Shown piece by piece: positions 1 through 7,797 of a DNA stretch of 64,000 bases (position 1 is its first letter; every line of letters begins with the position of its first letter). The translations under genes were made by a program, and so were the position numbers. Below the pieces are notes generated by a model. The model was not told the DNA's origin, made no database searches, and worked only from the letters and a program-made list of their open reading frames with translations. The stretch is from a virus, in IMG/VR virus record IMGVR_UViG_3300025508_000008, positions 1-64,000 of that record; one strand, 5' to 3'.

Positions 1-76
1 AGTTACATTTATAAGAACTACGCCTAACAAAGTATATAGCAAATAGCTCTTTTATGTATTTAATAAGTCTTTTCAT
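1..76 (-). CDS. Partial small protein, runs off the window
   Basis: An ATG at 76 opens a frame that stays open to the left edge of the window, so only about 25 residues are visible. They begin MKRLIKYIKELFAIYFV, a basic and then hydrophobic stretch that could be a membrane anchor. A promoter-like element lies about 90 bases upstream. I do not recognise the protein and its length is unknown. Confidence 0.45.
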   Translation of the reverse strand, partial: MKRLIKYIKELFAIYFVRRSSYKCN

Positions 77-165
77 TATTCAAAATTTCGTTTTATTTAA
101 TTAATTCGGTGTTGGCTACTTGCCATATACAACAACGTTATAAACAATTAAAAAAGACATACAAC

Positions 166-199
166 AATAAATATAAGTAATAAGGTCGTTATGCTCCAA
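166..199 (-). promoter_or_regulatory. Phage promoter motif (weak -33)
   Basis: The minus strand carries TATATTTAT at the -7 position, with a TTG about 20 bases upstream but one base out of register with the better copies. It would serve the partial gene ending the window. The rest of 80-289 shows no gene. Confidence 0.4.
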
Positions 200-289
200 G
201 CAATCTAATTGGCTCTTATTTATACGTTTGCAACCGTGTCCAAAGCCTGTATGAACCTTACTACTCGTATACTTAACCGTTAGCAAACA

Positions 290-478
290 TTAGTATAATG
301 ATATTGCCATACATATTAATCCAAGTAATCCACCAAAAGCCATTCCTATAAGAAAGTTTGTTGAGTTAAAACGTTTACTAACACTAAATATACCCAATAT
401 GTCATTTAGTGCTTCCTCTTGGGTTATCTCGTTATTTTTAGCTAATCTTATTATTAGCTTTATTCTGTGTTTATCCAT
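290..478 (-). CDS. Small membrane protein
   Basis: About 63 residues from the ATG at 478. The first half is charged (MDKHRIKLIIRLAKNNEI), and the last 20 residues form one transmembrane segment ending MAISLY. In-frame ATGs at 520 and 553 exist but would overlap the preceding gene, so I prefer 478. It lies 19 bases after the neighbouring small gene, suggesting co-transcription. Function is unknown. Confidence 0.5.
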   Translation of the reverse strand: MDKHRIKLIIRLAKNNEITQEEALNDILGIFSVSKRFNSTNFLIGMAFGGLLGLICMAISLY

Positions 479-497
479 ACTGTATAGATTCTTTACA

Positions 498-719
498 TTA
501 CATCCTTTCCTGTCTTCCATATTTACTCCACTGGTACACTCCATCCTTCTCATGATAGGCTACTTCCTCGTCGTACATTTCTCTGGATATCAATCCTTTA
601 TGGTACTTTACTGTTACCGCCATTATACGGAAAGGAGTATATACTATACCGTCCTTCTGCCAACATTTGACATCCTCCAACCATACCATACCTTTTTTCT
701 TATATCTACTCATTAACAC
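498..719 (-). CDS. Hypothetical small basic protein
   Basis: Seventy-three residues, starting MLMSRYKKKGMVWLEDVKCW, rich in Lys, Tyr and Trp. It has no membrane segment, signal peptide or known motif. It sits in a run of short early-type genes. I do not recognise it. Confidence 0.55.
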   Translation of the reverse strand: MLMSRYKKKGMVWLEDVKCWQKDGIVYTPFRIMAVTVKYHKGLISREMYDEEVAYHEKDGVYQWSKYGRQERM

Positions 720-743
720 TCTTCCATTATTCTGATGTTTTTA

Positions 744-935
744 TTAATGATTACTGCATTCTAGGTGATAGTTTAAAGTTAGTATTCTATCATCGTATCG
801 TATCTCTCTATTAAGGTAAGGGTATTGTTTTTGTATCCATCCATGACATACAAAGCATTGACGTCTCCTTCTTGCACGTTTAACCGATTCTTTCTTAATA
901 TTACCGTATCCGGTTAAGTATCTTACTTTTTTCAT
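744..935 (-). CDS. Small Cys-containing hypothetical protein
   Basis: Sixty-three residues from ATG 935; a longer in-frame start at 977 would run into the conserved repeat at 962-1001. An Arg-rich segment is followed by CFVCHGWIQ and, near the C-terminus, HLEC. The spaced Cys and His residues suggest a small zinc-binding fold that could bind nucleic acid. No family is recognised. Confidence 0.5.
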   Translation of the reverse strand: MKKVRYLTGYGNIKKESVKRARRRRQCFVCHGWIQKQYPYLNREIRYDDRILTLNYHLECSNH

Positions 936-961
936 CCTATAATGGTTAATGCAGTTCGTCA

Positions 962-1001
962 AAAATGCGCGATGCACCTTCGGTAGAGATGAAACGCCCC
1001 C
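962..1001. repeat. 40-bp intergenic repeat, copy 1
   Basis: This block (core GCACCTTCGGTAGAGA, flanked by AATGCGCGA and AACGCCCCC) is nearly identical to 32193-32232. Both copies lie between genes, just after a stop codon. It contains no ORF. Its role is unknown; a processing, regulatory or replication site is possible. Confidence 0.7.
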
Positions 1002-1003
1002 TC

Positions 1004-1159
1004 CTACCTTTTGTAGATTCTCAACTCCATCTGCTCTATATTAATCTTAGCAGTATAAATCTTTGGATCGTACTTCTCTTTAAGCTTTCCTATCATCCAC
1101 TTATTCTTACTATAGTTCTCCATGGACTTTATAGTCCTAAATTTTCTTTCTATTAGCAT
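1004..1159 (-). CDS. Basic small protein, possibly leaderless
   Basis: A 51-residue frame beginning MLIERKFRTIKSMENYSKNK, Lys/Arg rich with no membrane segment. The ATG lies only two bases after the end of a strong promoter motif (1161-1194), so a transcript would start at or inside the first codons. Either the mRNA is leaderless or the internal ATG at 1123, just after a GGACT/AGTCC hairpin, is used. Function is unknown. Confidence 0.5.
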   Translation of the reverse strand: MLIERKFRTIKSMENYSKNKWMIGKLKEKYDPKIYTAKINIEQMELRIYKR

Positions 1160-1160
1160 A

Positions 1161-1194
1161 CCTAAATATAAGAAATATAGATACGCTAGTCAAC
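1161..1194 (-). promoter_or_regulatory. Phage promoter, GTTG-N20-TATATTTAG
   Basis: On the minus strand GTTG and TATATTTAG are spaced exactly as in the other strong copies (34 bases in all). It drives the small gene ending at 1004. Confidence 0.75.
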
Positions 1195-1261
1195 TATTTC
1201 TTTAAGTTCTTTTAAAGTATTTTGACAGATTATTAGTTACTTTTCTAACAGATTAAACTTA

Positions 1262-1795
1262 TCATACTGTTGGTTTTCCGAACATTACTTTTCTATATTT
1301 TTTTCCTCCTAAAACACGATCATATGAACCATCGTCATACATTTCTATTTCTTTACCCTTAAGGGCCTTACGTATTGTGTCTTCGTCTGTAACTTGTGTT
1401 ACATTTGCCTTAGATAAGATATCAGCCATTTTACCTGATGCTTCAATATAGGTTCCGGAATTACTTAATTTACTTATTGTACGACCTATTGAACCTCTTT
1501 TACCTTGGCTTGAACCATCATGTCCTAAACCAACATACTTAGTTCCACCTGATCTTTTTTTAGTTACTGTAACAGCATCTATTTCTGGGTCATCATCTAA
1601 GTCGATAACTTCATAATCTGAACCTGCTAAATCACTTACTGATTTATAGTTAGGGTGACCGCCAATTGGTCCGTAAGCATTTTGAATTAAGTCTAAGATG
1701 TTACCTTCTACATCTTTAAGTTCTGATGATGATATAGGTTTCCATTTATTTTTTGGTATATCTATCTCATTTAGAAGGTCTATTAATTTAATCAT
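1262..1795 (-). CDS. Phage GNAT-like protein of unknown role
   Basis: One hundred seventy-seven residues. The N-terminus MIKLIDLLNE is typical of many phage proteins. A central segment with YGPIGGHPNYKS, the acidic DLDDDPEIDAV and GLGHDGS, followed by KRGSIGRT, matches what I remember of a phage family related to GNAT acetyltransferases; this is by memory only. It overlaps the hydrolase gene upstream by four bases (ATGA), so the two are translationally coupled. The stop is TGA followed at once by an in-frame TAA. Confidence 0.6.
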   Translation of the reverse strand: MIKLIDLLNEIDIPKNKWKPISSSELKDVEGNILDLIQNAYGPIGGHPNYKSVSDLAGSDYEVIDLDDDPEIDAVTVTKKRSGGTKYVGLGHDGSSQGKRGSIGRTISKLSNSGTYIEASGKMADILSKANVTQVTDEDTIRKALKGKEIEMYDDGSYDRVLGGKKYRKVMFGKPTV

Positions 1796-2253
1796 AAGTA
1801 AGTATGTTTACTATACATAGTGGTAAAAACATCAAGTGGCGTCCTATGTCCCATACCCTCAATTTCATCATATTCAGCTTTATTACCAAAAATAGACCAT
1901 AACTTCTTAGTTAACTCAGGATTAATAACATTATCTTCAGTACCTAAAATAATGGTACGTTTATAAGTATTATTATAATATTCATAATCTGGGTCTATTT
2001 CTCTGCTATGTAAAGCAGGATTAAATAATAAAACATCAACTCCTAATCTTGAACCAATAACATCCGCAACATAACCACCCATACTAGAGCCAATAATTAA
2101 ATCAGGAATACCTAATGTAAGTATAAACTCATGTAAGTTTAAAGTTTCATAATTCATTCCGGGTGCATAAACCATCCCTTTTGTTGATAAGAAATTCACT
2201 TTATAACCTCCCTGTTCGCTTTCTAAACCGTGTAGATATACTATTTTTTTCAT
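1792..2253 (-). CDS. YqiA-like alpha/beta hydrolase (esterase)
   Basis: A 153-residue small serine hydrolase. It shows the N-terminal YLHGLES strand and oxyanion segment, the nucleophile elbow GSSMGGY (Ser near residue 57), and a C-terminal GMGHRT with the catalytic His. Its length fits the YqiA/UPF0227 family. It lacks a signal peptide, so it should act in the cytoplasm on an unknown small ester. It is the first gene after the promoter at 2274-2307 and is coupled to the next gene. Confidence 0.75.
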   Translation of the reverse strand: MKKIVYLHGLESEQGGYKVNFLSTKGMVYAPGMNYETLNLHEFILTLGIPDLIIGSSMGGYVADVIGSRLGVDVLLFNPALHSREIDPDYEYYNNTYKRTIILGTEDNVINPELTKKLWSIFGNKAEYDEIEGMGHRTPLDVFTTMYSKHTYL

Positions 2254-2273
2254 AACCTATTGTTTTAATTATA

Positions 2274-2307
2274 CCTAAATATACGAATAATAACTATGTC
2301 AATCAAC
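2274..2307 (-). promoter_or_regulatory. Phage promoter, GTTG-N20-TATATTTAG
   Basis: A perfect copy of the 34-base promoter grammar on the minus strand. It precedes the hydrolase gene starting at 2253. Confidence 0.8.
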
Positions 2308-2308
2308 T

Positions 2309-2593
2309 TTACCTCTCTAGTATTTTTATAACTTTTGGAAGAATATCTAGTTTAGCTGATCGGTACGGTGTCATTGTCTTTCCTAGCTTAGGTCGTATTA
2401 GCTCAGCCATTTCACTTTTAGCATAGTTAAGTGTATCTCTTATGTTCTTCTCTCTGTCATTCTCTAACCCCTTCTCATACGATTCTATAAGTAGTTCTAA
2501 ATCTTGTATAATCATTAAAGTCTCTATACCTTCTGAGGTTTTAAGCTTCTCTGATATTCTTAGGATTTCTTTAATTAGACCTATTCGTGTCAT
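2309..2593 (-). CDS. Hypothetical helical protein
   Basis: Ninety-four residues, predicted almost entirely helical by composition, with charged heptads (EKLKTSEGIETLMIIQDLEL). No known motif. Its start codon overlaps the stop of the 54-residue gene upstream (ATGA), so the two are coupled. Function is unknown. Confidence 0.6.
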   Translation of the reverse strand: MTRIGLIKEILRISEKLKTSEGIETLMIIQDLELLIESYEKGLENDREKNIRDTLNYAKSEMAELIRPKLGKTMTPYRSAKLDILPKVIKILER

Positions 2594-2754
2594 AATTCTG
2601 TTTGACTATTCTTACTATTGCTTCCGGAAATAGCTCCTTCCCATTTGTAGGCTATACTTTGATTAACTAACGGTAGATGGTATTCTATAATCTCGTTTTG
2701 GTAGTTACGGTCTGTATAAACTTCTTCACTTTCTTTTTCAATTATTATTCCCAT
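2590..2754 (-). CDS. Small hypothetical protein
   Basis: Fifty-four residues starting MGIIIEKESEEVYTDRNY, ending in TGA that overlaps the next start by four bases. That coupling is the main evidence that it is a real gene. Composition is ordinary, with no membrane segment. Confidence 0.55.
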   Translation of the reverse strand: MGIIIEKESEEVYTDRNYQNEIIEYHLPLVNQSIAYKWEGAISGSNSKNSQTEL

Positions 2755-2796
2755 CTTTTCTTTTTTTTAACATTATAGAAATCGTAGCAGACCTAC

Positions 2797-3168
2797 CTAC
2801 TGTGTACTGTGTGTAGCCCGGTAGGAACGTAGTTGCTGTTCTAATGTCTTTTCGTAAACATCTACATGTTCTTTTGTCGATTTCTTCTCCTGTGCCTGTC
2901 CTACTTGCAGTAGCCATGTCTTTACATCTGCTCTTAATGTTCTACTTGTGAAGACTTCCTTAGCTATCGCTAATGGCTTACACCTTTCCGAGACTGGTTT
3001 TAAAAATTCTACCTGTGTTCTAAGATTTAGTGCGTTTTGCTGTTGTTTTGTAAGTGACCGGAGTCCGCACCACCTACTTTGAACTCTTCTTACTTTCTTC
3101 GAGTCTCTTTCTAAGATCTCTTGAGGGATTTCTTCCTTTATAAAAGGACTGCGTTTCTTGTATGGCAT
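2797..3168 (-). CDS. Hypothetical basic protein
   Basis: One hundred twenty-three residues, strongly basic at the N-terminus (MPYKKRSPFIKEEIPQ, then KKVRRVQSRW). The rest is helical and charged, which could suit nucleic-acid binding, but no fold is recognised. It lies directly after the promoter at 3194-3227 and is probably its first gene. Confidence 0.6.
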   Translation of the reverse strand: MPYKKRSPFIKEEIPQEILERDSKKVRRVQSRWCGLRSLTKQQQNALNLRTQVEFLKPVSERCKPLAIAKEVFTSRTLRADVKTWLLQVGQAQEKKSTKEHVDVYEKTLEQQLRSYRATHSTQ

Positions 3169-3193
3169 AACTAATTAATTTTGTTTAATAATA

Positions 3194-3227
3194 CCTAAAT
3201 ATACGAAAGATATTATAGTTTAGCAAC
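3194..3227 (-). promoter_or_regulatory. Phage promoter, GTTG-N20-TATATTTAG
   Basis: A full match to the 34-base motif on the minus strand. It overlaps the last codons of the gene ending at 3220 and reads into the gene starting at 3168. Confidence 0.8.
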
Positions 3228-3390
3228 TTAAGTATTGGTAAAATTTCTGATTACTAAAAGACCATTTTGGCTTGTTTCCTTTCTGGTAAGTTAGTGTAGC
3301 ATCTATTGTACGTATTGTTGCTAATACGTTACTCTTAGTCTGTACAACATACTTTCCTGATTTCTCCGGTAATTCTTTACTCCATTTCAT
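3220..3390 (-). CDS. Small DUF551-like protein
   Basis: Fifty-six residues from ATG 3390, which overlaps the upstream TGA by four bases (ATGA); a longer in-frame start at 3402 is less likely. The start MKWSKELPEKSGKYVVQT resembles the W-x-x-x-LPE-x-G-x-Y-V opening of small DUF551-like phage proteins, whose function is unknown. Confidence 0.6.
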   Translation of the reverse strand: MKWSKELPEKSGKYVVQTKSNVLATIRTIDATLTYQKGNKPKWSFSNQKFYQYLSC

Positions 3391-3593
3391 GACCAATCCC
3401 AATCGTTGTAAACTAACCTAAACTGATTCTGCCCTTTAAGGTATATTTCTCCGTAATCGTCTATATACCATTTAAAATCTTCATTTACTATATCAGGAGC
3501 TCCAAAGTGTGATGTAAATACGCTTCCGGAAGGGTACTTTTCTCTTAATATCTTCTCTATAACATTCCTGTAAGGAGTGAGTTGTTTAGCCAT
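3387..3593 (-). CDS. Hypothetical small protein
   Basis: Sixty-eight residues, aromatic-rich C-terminus ending NDWDWS. The stop TGA overlaps the next start. No motif is recognised. Confidence 0.55.
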   Translation of the reverse strand: MAKQLTPYRNVIEKILREKYPSGSVFTSHFGAPDIVNEDFKWYIDDYGEIYLKGQNQFRLVYNDWDWS

Positions 3594-3608
3594 ATACTGT
3601 TACTGTTA

Positions 3609-4427
3609 TTATAAGTTTTCTTTAATCCAATCTTTTAAAGTTGTTTTGTAATTAGAATATATTTCAAAATCACTATTAAGTTTGTTAAATAATATAGTAA
3701 CCTCTTCTCTACTATACATCTTCTCATTTGAAGGTTTAACTAATGTAGTTTTACATTTATTACAATACACTTTAGTTCCTACCCAATGTAATCGTTTAAA
3801 TGGATGTTCACATGTTTCAACTGAAGTAATAGTAACTTCATTGTTTTGGTTTAGTTTAATAGTATACCAAGTTTCACAACCATTAACATCACAAAGTTTC
3901 ATATCAGTTAAACAAGGTGTCACTCCTTCTATAGTACATTTATGATTAACTTCATACTCAACTTCCCACTCTCCATCTGGATTAGAAACATATTCTTTTA
4001 TGAATGATTGTTGTACTTGTGGTACAGATGTGCATTTATGTTTAACTAACTGTCCATCATAATGATGTCCAGCTTCATTACGTATATCTAATTTACATTT
4101 ATTACAATTAGTAAGCTTAGGGTCAGTAGTTGCTATGATTTTTCTATCATTCCAATGTACTTCATCTATGTCTTCAACTAAATAAGGTTCAGCATCTTTA
4201 AAAGGTTTACGTTCAGTAGCACACTCTAAATACATAGCCCAATCACCTACTTGAATAGGCTCTACATCTTGTGATACTGTGATGTATGCGTATTGAGGTT
4301 TACAGCAATTAGATTTTTGAGCATCTTTTTCTAGAACAATTAAATCCATATCCCAATTATATACAATCTGTCCTTTTTTACCGTAACCTTCTGTTGGTAG
4401 CATTACTACCTGTATTGGTTGTTTCAT
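3609..4427 (-). CDS. Large Cys/His-rich hypothetical protein
   Basis: Two hundred seventy-two residues with several Cys pairs: CNKCKLD near the middle, CDVNGC, and CEHPFKRL with YCNKCKTTL towards the end. They suggest two or more zinc-ribbon modules. The N-terminal third (VGDWAMYLECATERKPF) resembles a conserved segment of proteins from other Bacteroidetes phages. The last 60 residues are helical. Function is unknown; a nucleic-acid or assembly role is only a guess. Confidence 0.65.
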   Translation of the reverse strand: MKQPIQVVMLPTEGYGKKGQIVYNWDMDLIVLEKDAQKSNCCKPQYAYITVSQDVEPIQVGDWAMYLECATERKPFKDAEPYLVEDIDEVHWNDRKIIATTDPKLTNCNKCKLDIRNEAGHHYDGQLVKHKCTSVPQVQQSFIKEYVSNPDGEWEVEYEVNHKCTIEGVTPCLTDMKLCDVNGCETWYTIKLNQNNEVTITSVETCEHPFKRLHWVGTKVYCNKCKTTLVKPSNEKMYSREEVTILFNKLNSDFEIYSNYKTTLKDWIKENL

Positions 4428-4442
4428 AGTTATAAGTTTTCT

Positions 4443-4658
4443 TTACTTATTAAAATCTCTACAATCAACACACATTTCGCTACATTTTGCACCCTCACCA
4501 TAAGTATCTGCATCGTGGCAAATAAACGATTTGCTAACACTACCTATACGTAATTGCTTTATTTCTGCTTCTAAAGAATCTATGTATAACTCTTGGTCTG
4601 CTATCAATTGTATTTTTGTAGCCTTATTAATATAATCTTTTCTATCAGGTCTTTTCAT
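4443..4658 (-). CDS. Small Cys-rich hypothetical protein
   Basis: Seventy-one residues. The first half is helical (IADQELYIDSLEAEIKQL). The C-terminus carries CHD and CSEMCVDC, probably a zinc site. The start is the ATG at 4658; one codon upstream is TTG. Confidence 0.5.
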   Translation of the reverse strand: MKRPDRKDYINKATKIQLIADQELYIDSLEAEIKQLRIGSVSKSFICHDADTYGEGAKCSEMCVDCRDFNK

Positions 4659-4669
4659 CAAAGATTGTC

Positions 4670-4849
4670 TTACTCCTCAAGGTCTATGGCGACCCAGAAA
4701 ATTGCCATAAAGATCGCTATACATGTAAATATCGAGCTTGTCGCTCTAGCTGTTTCTGACCATAATAAAGGATTAATTTCCAGGGTTATGAATGCCGAAG
4801 TAGCGTATATTGCTACTATTGCTAATAATGCTATTAAGAATGTCTTCAT
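4670..4849 (-). CDS. Small two-segment membrane protein
   Basis: Fifty-nine residues with an N-terminal hydrophobic helix (MKTFLIALLAIVAIYATSA) and a second one near the C-terminus (FTCIAIFMAIFWVAI). Its ATG overlaps the upstream TGA by four bases, which supports it. It is probably an inner-membrane microprotein; function is unknown. Confidence 0.6.
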   Translation of the reverse strand: MKTFLIALLAIVAIYATSAFITLEINPLLWSETARATSSIFTCIAIFMAIFWVAIDLEE

Positions 4850-5046
4850 AAGCTTCCTTTTAATTTACTTATCTGAATTTGAGTATCTAGAATACCTTCC
4901 TCTTGGTCAATTATGCTCATTTCCAACATTCCTAATGCGTAGGCTTGTATCATATAACTCTGCATTTCAGGTTCGAGATTTCTAAATCCTAATTCTTCTA
5001 GGTTTTGTGTAGCTATTTGGGTTCTCTCTTCGTCTGTAATTGTCAT
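4846..5046 (-). CDS. Small acidic hypothetical protein
   Basis: Sixty-six residues, start MTITDEERTQIATQNLEE, acidic and helical. Its TGA overlaps the next gene. No motif is recognised. Confidence 0.55.
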   Translation of the reverse strand: MTITDEERTQIATQNLEELGFRNLEPEMQSYMIQAYALGMLEMSIIDQEEGILDTQIQISKLKGSL

Positions 5047-5059
5047 GGTCTTCTATCTA

Positions 5060-5332
5060 TTAACGTATTAGAATTGAATCTGTAACCTTTGCACAATCTT
5101 TTAACAGTATCTTATAAGAAGTGACACTGTCTGTTAATAGTATATTGTTACCTGCTTTAATAGTTCCATTCTCTAACAACACTAGATTCGGATTATCAGA
5201 ATAAAATATGAAATTTAATGTATCGACTGTGGCATCGAAACGAGTCGCCTCTACGGAGTAATTACATTTTCTAACTTCTCCACATCCTACTCCTACGAAG
5301 GATAATACTAATACTAATAATACTTTTTTCAT
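5060..5332 (-). CDS. Small lipoprotein
   Basis: Ninety residues. A signal peptide (MKKVLLVLVLSFVGVGC) ends in a lipobox whose Cys is at residue 17, so the mature protein should be lipid-anchored in the envelope. The rest is a short beta-rich domain with two further Cys residues. A promoter at 5366-5399 sits just upstream. Confidence 0.65.
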   Translation of the reverse strand: MKKVLLVLVLSFVGVGCGEVRKCNYSVEATRFDATVDTLNFIFYSDNPNLVLLENGTIKAGNNILLTDSVTSYKILLKDCAKVTDSILIR

Positions 5333-5365
5333 TTTGTTAATTTATTTAAATAGTTTTTAATTGTT

Positions 5366-5399
5366 TCTAAATATACGAAATATATTTTAAATATCAAAG
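5366..5399 (-). promoter_or_regulatory. Phage promoter, variant -33
   Basis: TATATTTAG is perfect on the minus strand; the upstream element reads TTTG, one base shifted from GTTG. It lies upstream of the lipoprotein gene starting at 5332. Confidence 0.65.
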
Positions 5400-5421
5400 T
5401 GCTAAGTGTTAAAGTCTTATA

Positions 5422-5490
5422 TTAATCAATATCTAATATTCCGGTTACTTCTGCTAATGGTACAACTACCACCACATCCTTTAATTCCAT
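5422..5490 (-). CDS. Possible 22-residue peptide
   Basis: A short frame (MELKDVVVVVPLAEVTG) whose ATG overlaps the last codons of the upstream membrane gene. The overlapping start and sensible composition are the only support, so this is tentative. Confidence 0.25.
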   Translation of the reverse strand: MELKDVVVVVPLAEVTGILDID

Positions 5491-5690
5491 TCTGCTAAAA
5501 ATAATGCGTACATTAGTCCTACTATTATTATGACATCCCCAAGTACGCAGCTGATTACATATGCTCCCATTAGTAGCTTCCTCCATGGTGGAGATTGTTC
5601 ATAATACTCTACAGGATTTTCTACTTGAGGCCCTAAGCCTATGAAGTTTATGAATCCCATAAGTGCGAAAAATATTGCTAGTCTTATCAT
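5481..5690 (-). CDS. Small membrane protein, two helices
   Basis: Sixty-nine residues with hydrophobic helices at residues 3-20 and 42-65, joined by a polar loop. It overlaps the upstream gene by four bases. It belongs to a run of envelope proteins (5.0-6.6 kb). Function is unknown. Confidence 0.6.
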   Translation of the reverse strand: MIRLAIFFALMGFINFIGLGPQVENPVEYYEQSPPWRKLLMGAYVISCVLGDVIIIVGLMYALFLAEWN

Positions 5691-6190
5691 AATCTCTTAA
5701 ATCTCTTACCTACCCTAATTAGTCCGTTAAGTTTCCATTCACTATCTAAGTCTTGGTCCCATATCACCATATCTTCTCTAGTATCGTAACTCCACAATCC
5801 TCCTATGAAGAAATTAGACTTACCTATAAAAATATCTCCTCCTATTTGAAACCCTACTAAAGGATATGATCCGTAAAGTTCTCTCTTAATAATACCCAGC
5901 TTTATTCCTGTATAGGCTCTTGCTGTCCTACTTCTGTTATGAATATTAAATCCCAAAGGTGTTGCACTTAGTTCAAAGTAAGTCTTCCCATTTAAGTCCG
6001 GAAATACAAACACCTGTGCATTAAAGTACATCTGAGTCATCTGGTATTCTATACCTCCTCCTACGTTAATCCCATCTTTAGCGGTAGCTACAGGATCTGA
6101 GAGTATAAAGTATTGAAATCCTATATCCTGTGTGTAGGCTAGTAGGGGTATTAGCAGTATTGCTGTAAATATTACAACTCTATTTCTCAT
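5687..6190 (-). CDS. Secreted outer-membrane-like barrel protein
   Basis: About 167 residues from ATG 6190; an in-frame ATG at 6214 would overlap the upstream gene more. A signal peptide (MRNRVVIFTAILLIPLLAYT) is followed by alternating Gly- and aromatic-rich strands (GGGIEYQMTQMYFNAQVFVF, VGFQIGGDIFIG) like small outer-membrane beta barrels. It may alter the host surface. No family is named. Confidence 0.6.
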   Translation of the reverse strand: MRNRVVIFTAILLIPLLAYTQDIGFQYFILSDPVATAKDGINVGGGIEYQMTQMYFNAQVFVFPDLNGKTYFELSATPLGFNIHNRSRTARAYTGIKLGIIKRELYGSYPLVGFQIGGDIFIGKSNFFIGGLWSYDTREDMVIWDQDLDSEWKLNGLIRVGKRFKRL

Positions 6191-6428
6191 GGTCCGTCTT
6201 TTTCTCGATTTCATCTACCCTGTCTTCGAGAGAATCTATCTGGTCCTCAAGGGAACTGATAGCATCAGATGTCTTATCGAAGAATTTTTGGGACAGTTCT
6301 ATAAATGTCTTTTGGGTCTTAACTAAAGCAGTCGACCTTTCTAACTCTCTCACTCTATTCCTAAGCATAGACACGTCGATCAGTAACCCTACGCAGAATA
6401 AAGCTAATATACTAATTAGTCCTATCAT
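6180..6428 (-). CDS. Membrane-anchored coiled-coil protein
   Basis: Eighty-two residues: one N-terminal transmembrane helix, then a long charged coiled coil (SSLEDQIDSLEDRVDEIEKK). This is the architecture of an inner-membrane spanin or scaffold, but the lysis genes lie elsewhere, so the role is open. It abuts its neighbours on both sides. Confidence 0.6.
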   Translation of the reverse strand: MIGLISILALFCVGLLIDVSMLRNRVRELERSTALVKTQKTFIELSQKFFDKTSDAISSLEDQIDSLEDRVDEIEKKTDHEK

Positions 6429-6631
6429 TATTTCTTAGATGTGTTAGAGTTTCTAAATAATATTCCACAAAGCAGGTTAAGTCCTAATGCTTGCCAGAAT
6501 GAGATTGGATGTGTTCCGTCTACTGCAGATAGTAAACATCCGTTCCACAGCAGTTGTAATAGCCATGCTAGTAGTATGGCTATTGCCACCACTACTACCA
6601 CTACTGCTATAATTGTACCTAATCTTTCCAT
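6428..6631 (-). CDS. Small membrane protein
   Basis: Sixty-seven residues with a strongly hydrophobic helix at residues 5-29 (IIAVVVVVVAIAILLAWLL) and a second weaker one near residue 50. The stop overlaps the next start. It could be holin-like or involved in exclusion; neither is shown. Confidence 0.55.
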   Translation of the reverse strand: MERLGTIIAVVVVVVAIAILLAWLLQLLWNGCLLSAVDGTHPISFWQALGLNLLCGILFRNSNTSKK

Positions 6632-6632
6632 A

Positions 6633-6827
6633 TTAGTAAAATATAAATTTTTGATTTGTTTTAACGTTCGTAAACGACCTAGTTATACTTCTTCCTCTTG
6701 GCTTTCTTTCTAACTGTTGGTAGGTTATTCCTTTTATTTCAATATGCATTCCTTCCATCACTGTTGGGGTAATCTTTGCATTTACTTTCCGGGATGAGAT
6801 AAAGTAGCATTCATTGTTATTGTTCAT
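6633..6827 (-). CDS. Hypothetical small basic protein
   Basis: Sixty-four residues, soluble, with a basic middle (ERKPRGRSITRSF). No motif is recognised. Confidence 0.5.
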   Translation of the reverse strand: MNNNNECYFISSRKVNAKITPTVMEGMHIEIKGITYQQLERKPRGRSITRSFTNVKTNQKFIFY

Positions 6828-6876
6828 ATAATCTAAGTAGGTTAAGTTTAATTAAAAGCTCTTTCAGAGCCCATTA

Positions 6877-7722
6877 CTATTGTACTAAGTCAGAAGCTAG
6901 TCTGAATAGTTTTTTATTTACTTCAAGGTCTTTTTCAAAAGAAGTAATCTTGCGAACTTTTCTAACTTTAGCACCTTTTAGTGCTGCATGGAAGTCTCCT
7001 TGAGTGATTTTTTCTTGAATAATATTAAAGACTGCCCAAAGGTCATCTCCTTCATCGGCTTTTCTTTTAGGCTCTAGTATATCTTCAATTGTTTCTTCAT
7101 CATACTCGTACTTTGATTTATCCTCTTCTTTAACTCCTGCTCTAATTAGTAAAGCATCTAGTGCAAGTTGATTCTTTTCTTCTTGAGTAAGTACCTTTTT
7201 CTTCATTTGATTCATCACCTCTACTCTCTTTGGAAGATCCTTTACTGCCTGGTCAACGACTTCTCTAAGTTCTGTAAAAGTATACCCTTTGTGTGCGATA
7301 CGAAAGTCTGAGAATTTTTCATCAGCAACTACTAGTCCGTTTGAGCATACTAACCTAAATATTCCTACTGAGAATCTGAATGATTGTAATCCGTCATGAC
7401 TGTTTGACATAATAATCCTTGGAAATGCGTCATCTCCTTCTTTACCTTTAATAATAATGTCAGGGTTTTGAAATGAGATCATATGCTTTGAATAGATCGT
7501 ACTAGCACCCCTACTCTTTCTCATAGCAGCTGTAACAGGTTTCCATCCTAACTTTGCTAAATCGTCAATAATTGTCTCGGAGTTAACAAATAAGTACTTA
7601 TCGGTAACGTCTGGGTTAGTAGCTCCTTTAGCGAAAGCAACTGGACATTGTTTACGTACTTGTTCTTTTGTAAGGTAAGAATTTAAACCTTTTTCGAATT
7701 TTGTAATAATTTCATTTTCCAT
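6877..7722 (-). CDS. DUF932 phage/plasmid protein
   Basis: Two hundred eighty-one residues. The block SHDGLQSFRFSVGIFRLVC followed by SNGLVV is the signature of the DUF932 family found in phages and plasmids. The N-terminal part carries an S-K-H repeat-like region and the C-terminal half is highly charged. The family's function is not established; it is common near early genes. Promoter 7749-7782 drives it. Confidence 0.75.
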   Translation of the reverse strand: MENEIITKFEKGLNSYLTKEQVRKQCPVAFAKGATNPDVTDKYLFVNSETIIDDLAKLGWKPVTAAMRKSRGASTIYSKHMISFQNPDIIIKGKEGDDAFPRIIMSNSHDGLQSFRFSVGIFRLVCSNGLVVADEKFSDFRIAHKGYTFTELREVVDQAVKDLPKRVEVMNQMKKKVLTQEEKNQLALDALLIRAGVKEEDKSKYEYDEETIEDILEPKRKADEGDDLWAVFNIIQEKITQGDFHAALKGAKVRKVRKITSFEKDLEVNKKLFRLASDLVQ

Positions 7723-7748
7723 GATATAACCTTTTATTTATTTCTATA

Positions 7749-7782
7749 CCTAAATATATGAAATATACCTAAGTAAAGCAAC
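7749..7782 (-). promoter_or_regulatory. Phage promoter, GTTG-N20-TATATTTAG
   Basis: A perfect 34-base copy on the minus strand, 26 bases upstream of the DUF932 gene. Confidence 0.8.
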
Positions 7783-7797
7783 TAATTAAGTAACTTC

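Noticed and set aside
399-716. Plus-strand ORFs longer than 60 codons across the window
   Set aside because: Nearly all overlap well-supported minus-strand genes or tRNAs, have poor composition (Leu/Ser/Phe/Tyr-rich) and lack motifs or promoters.
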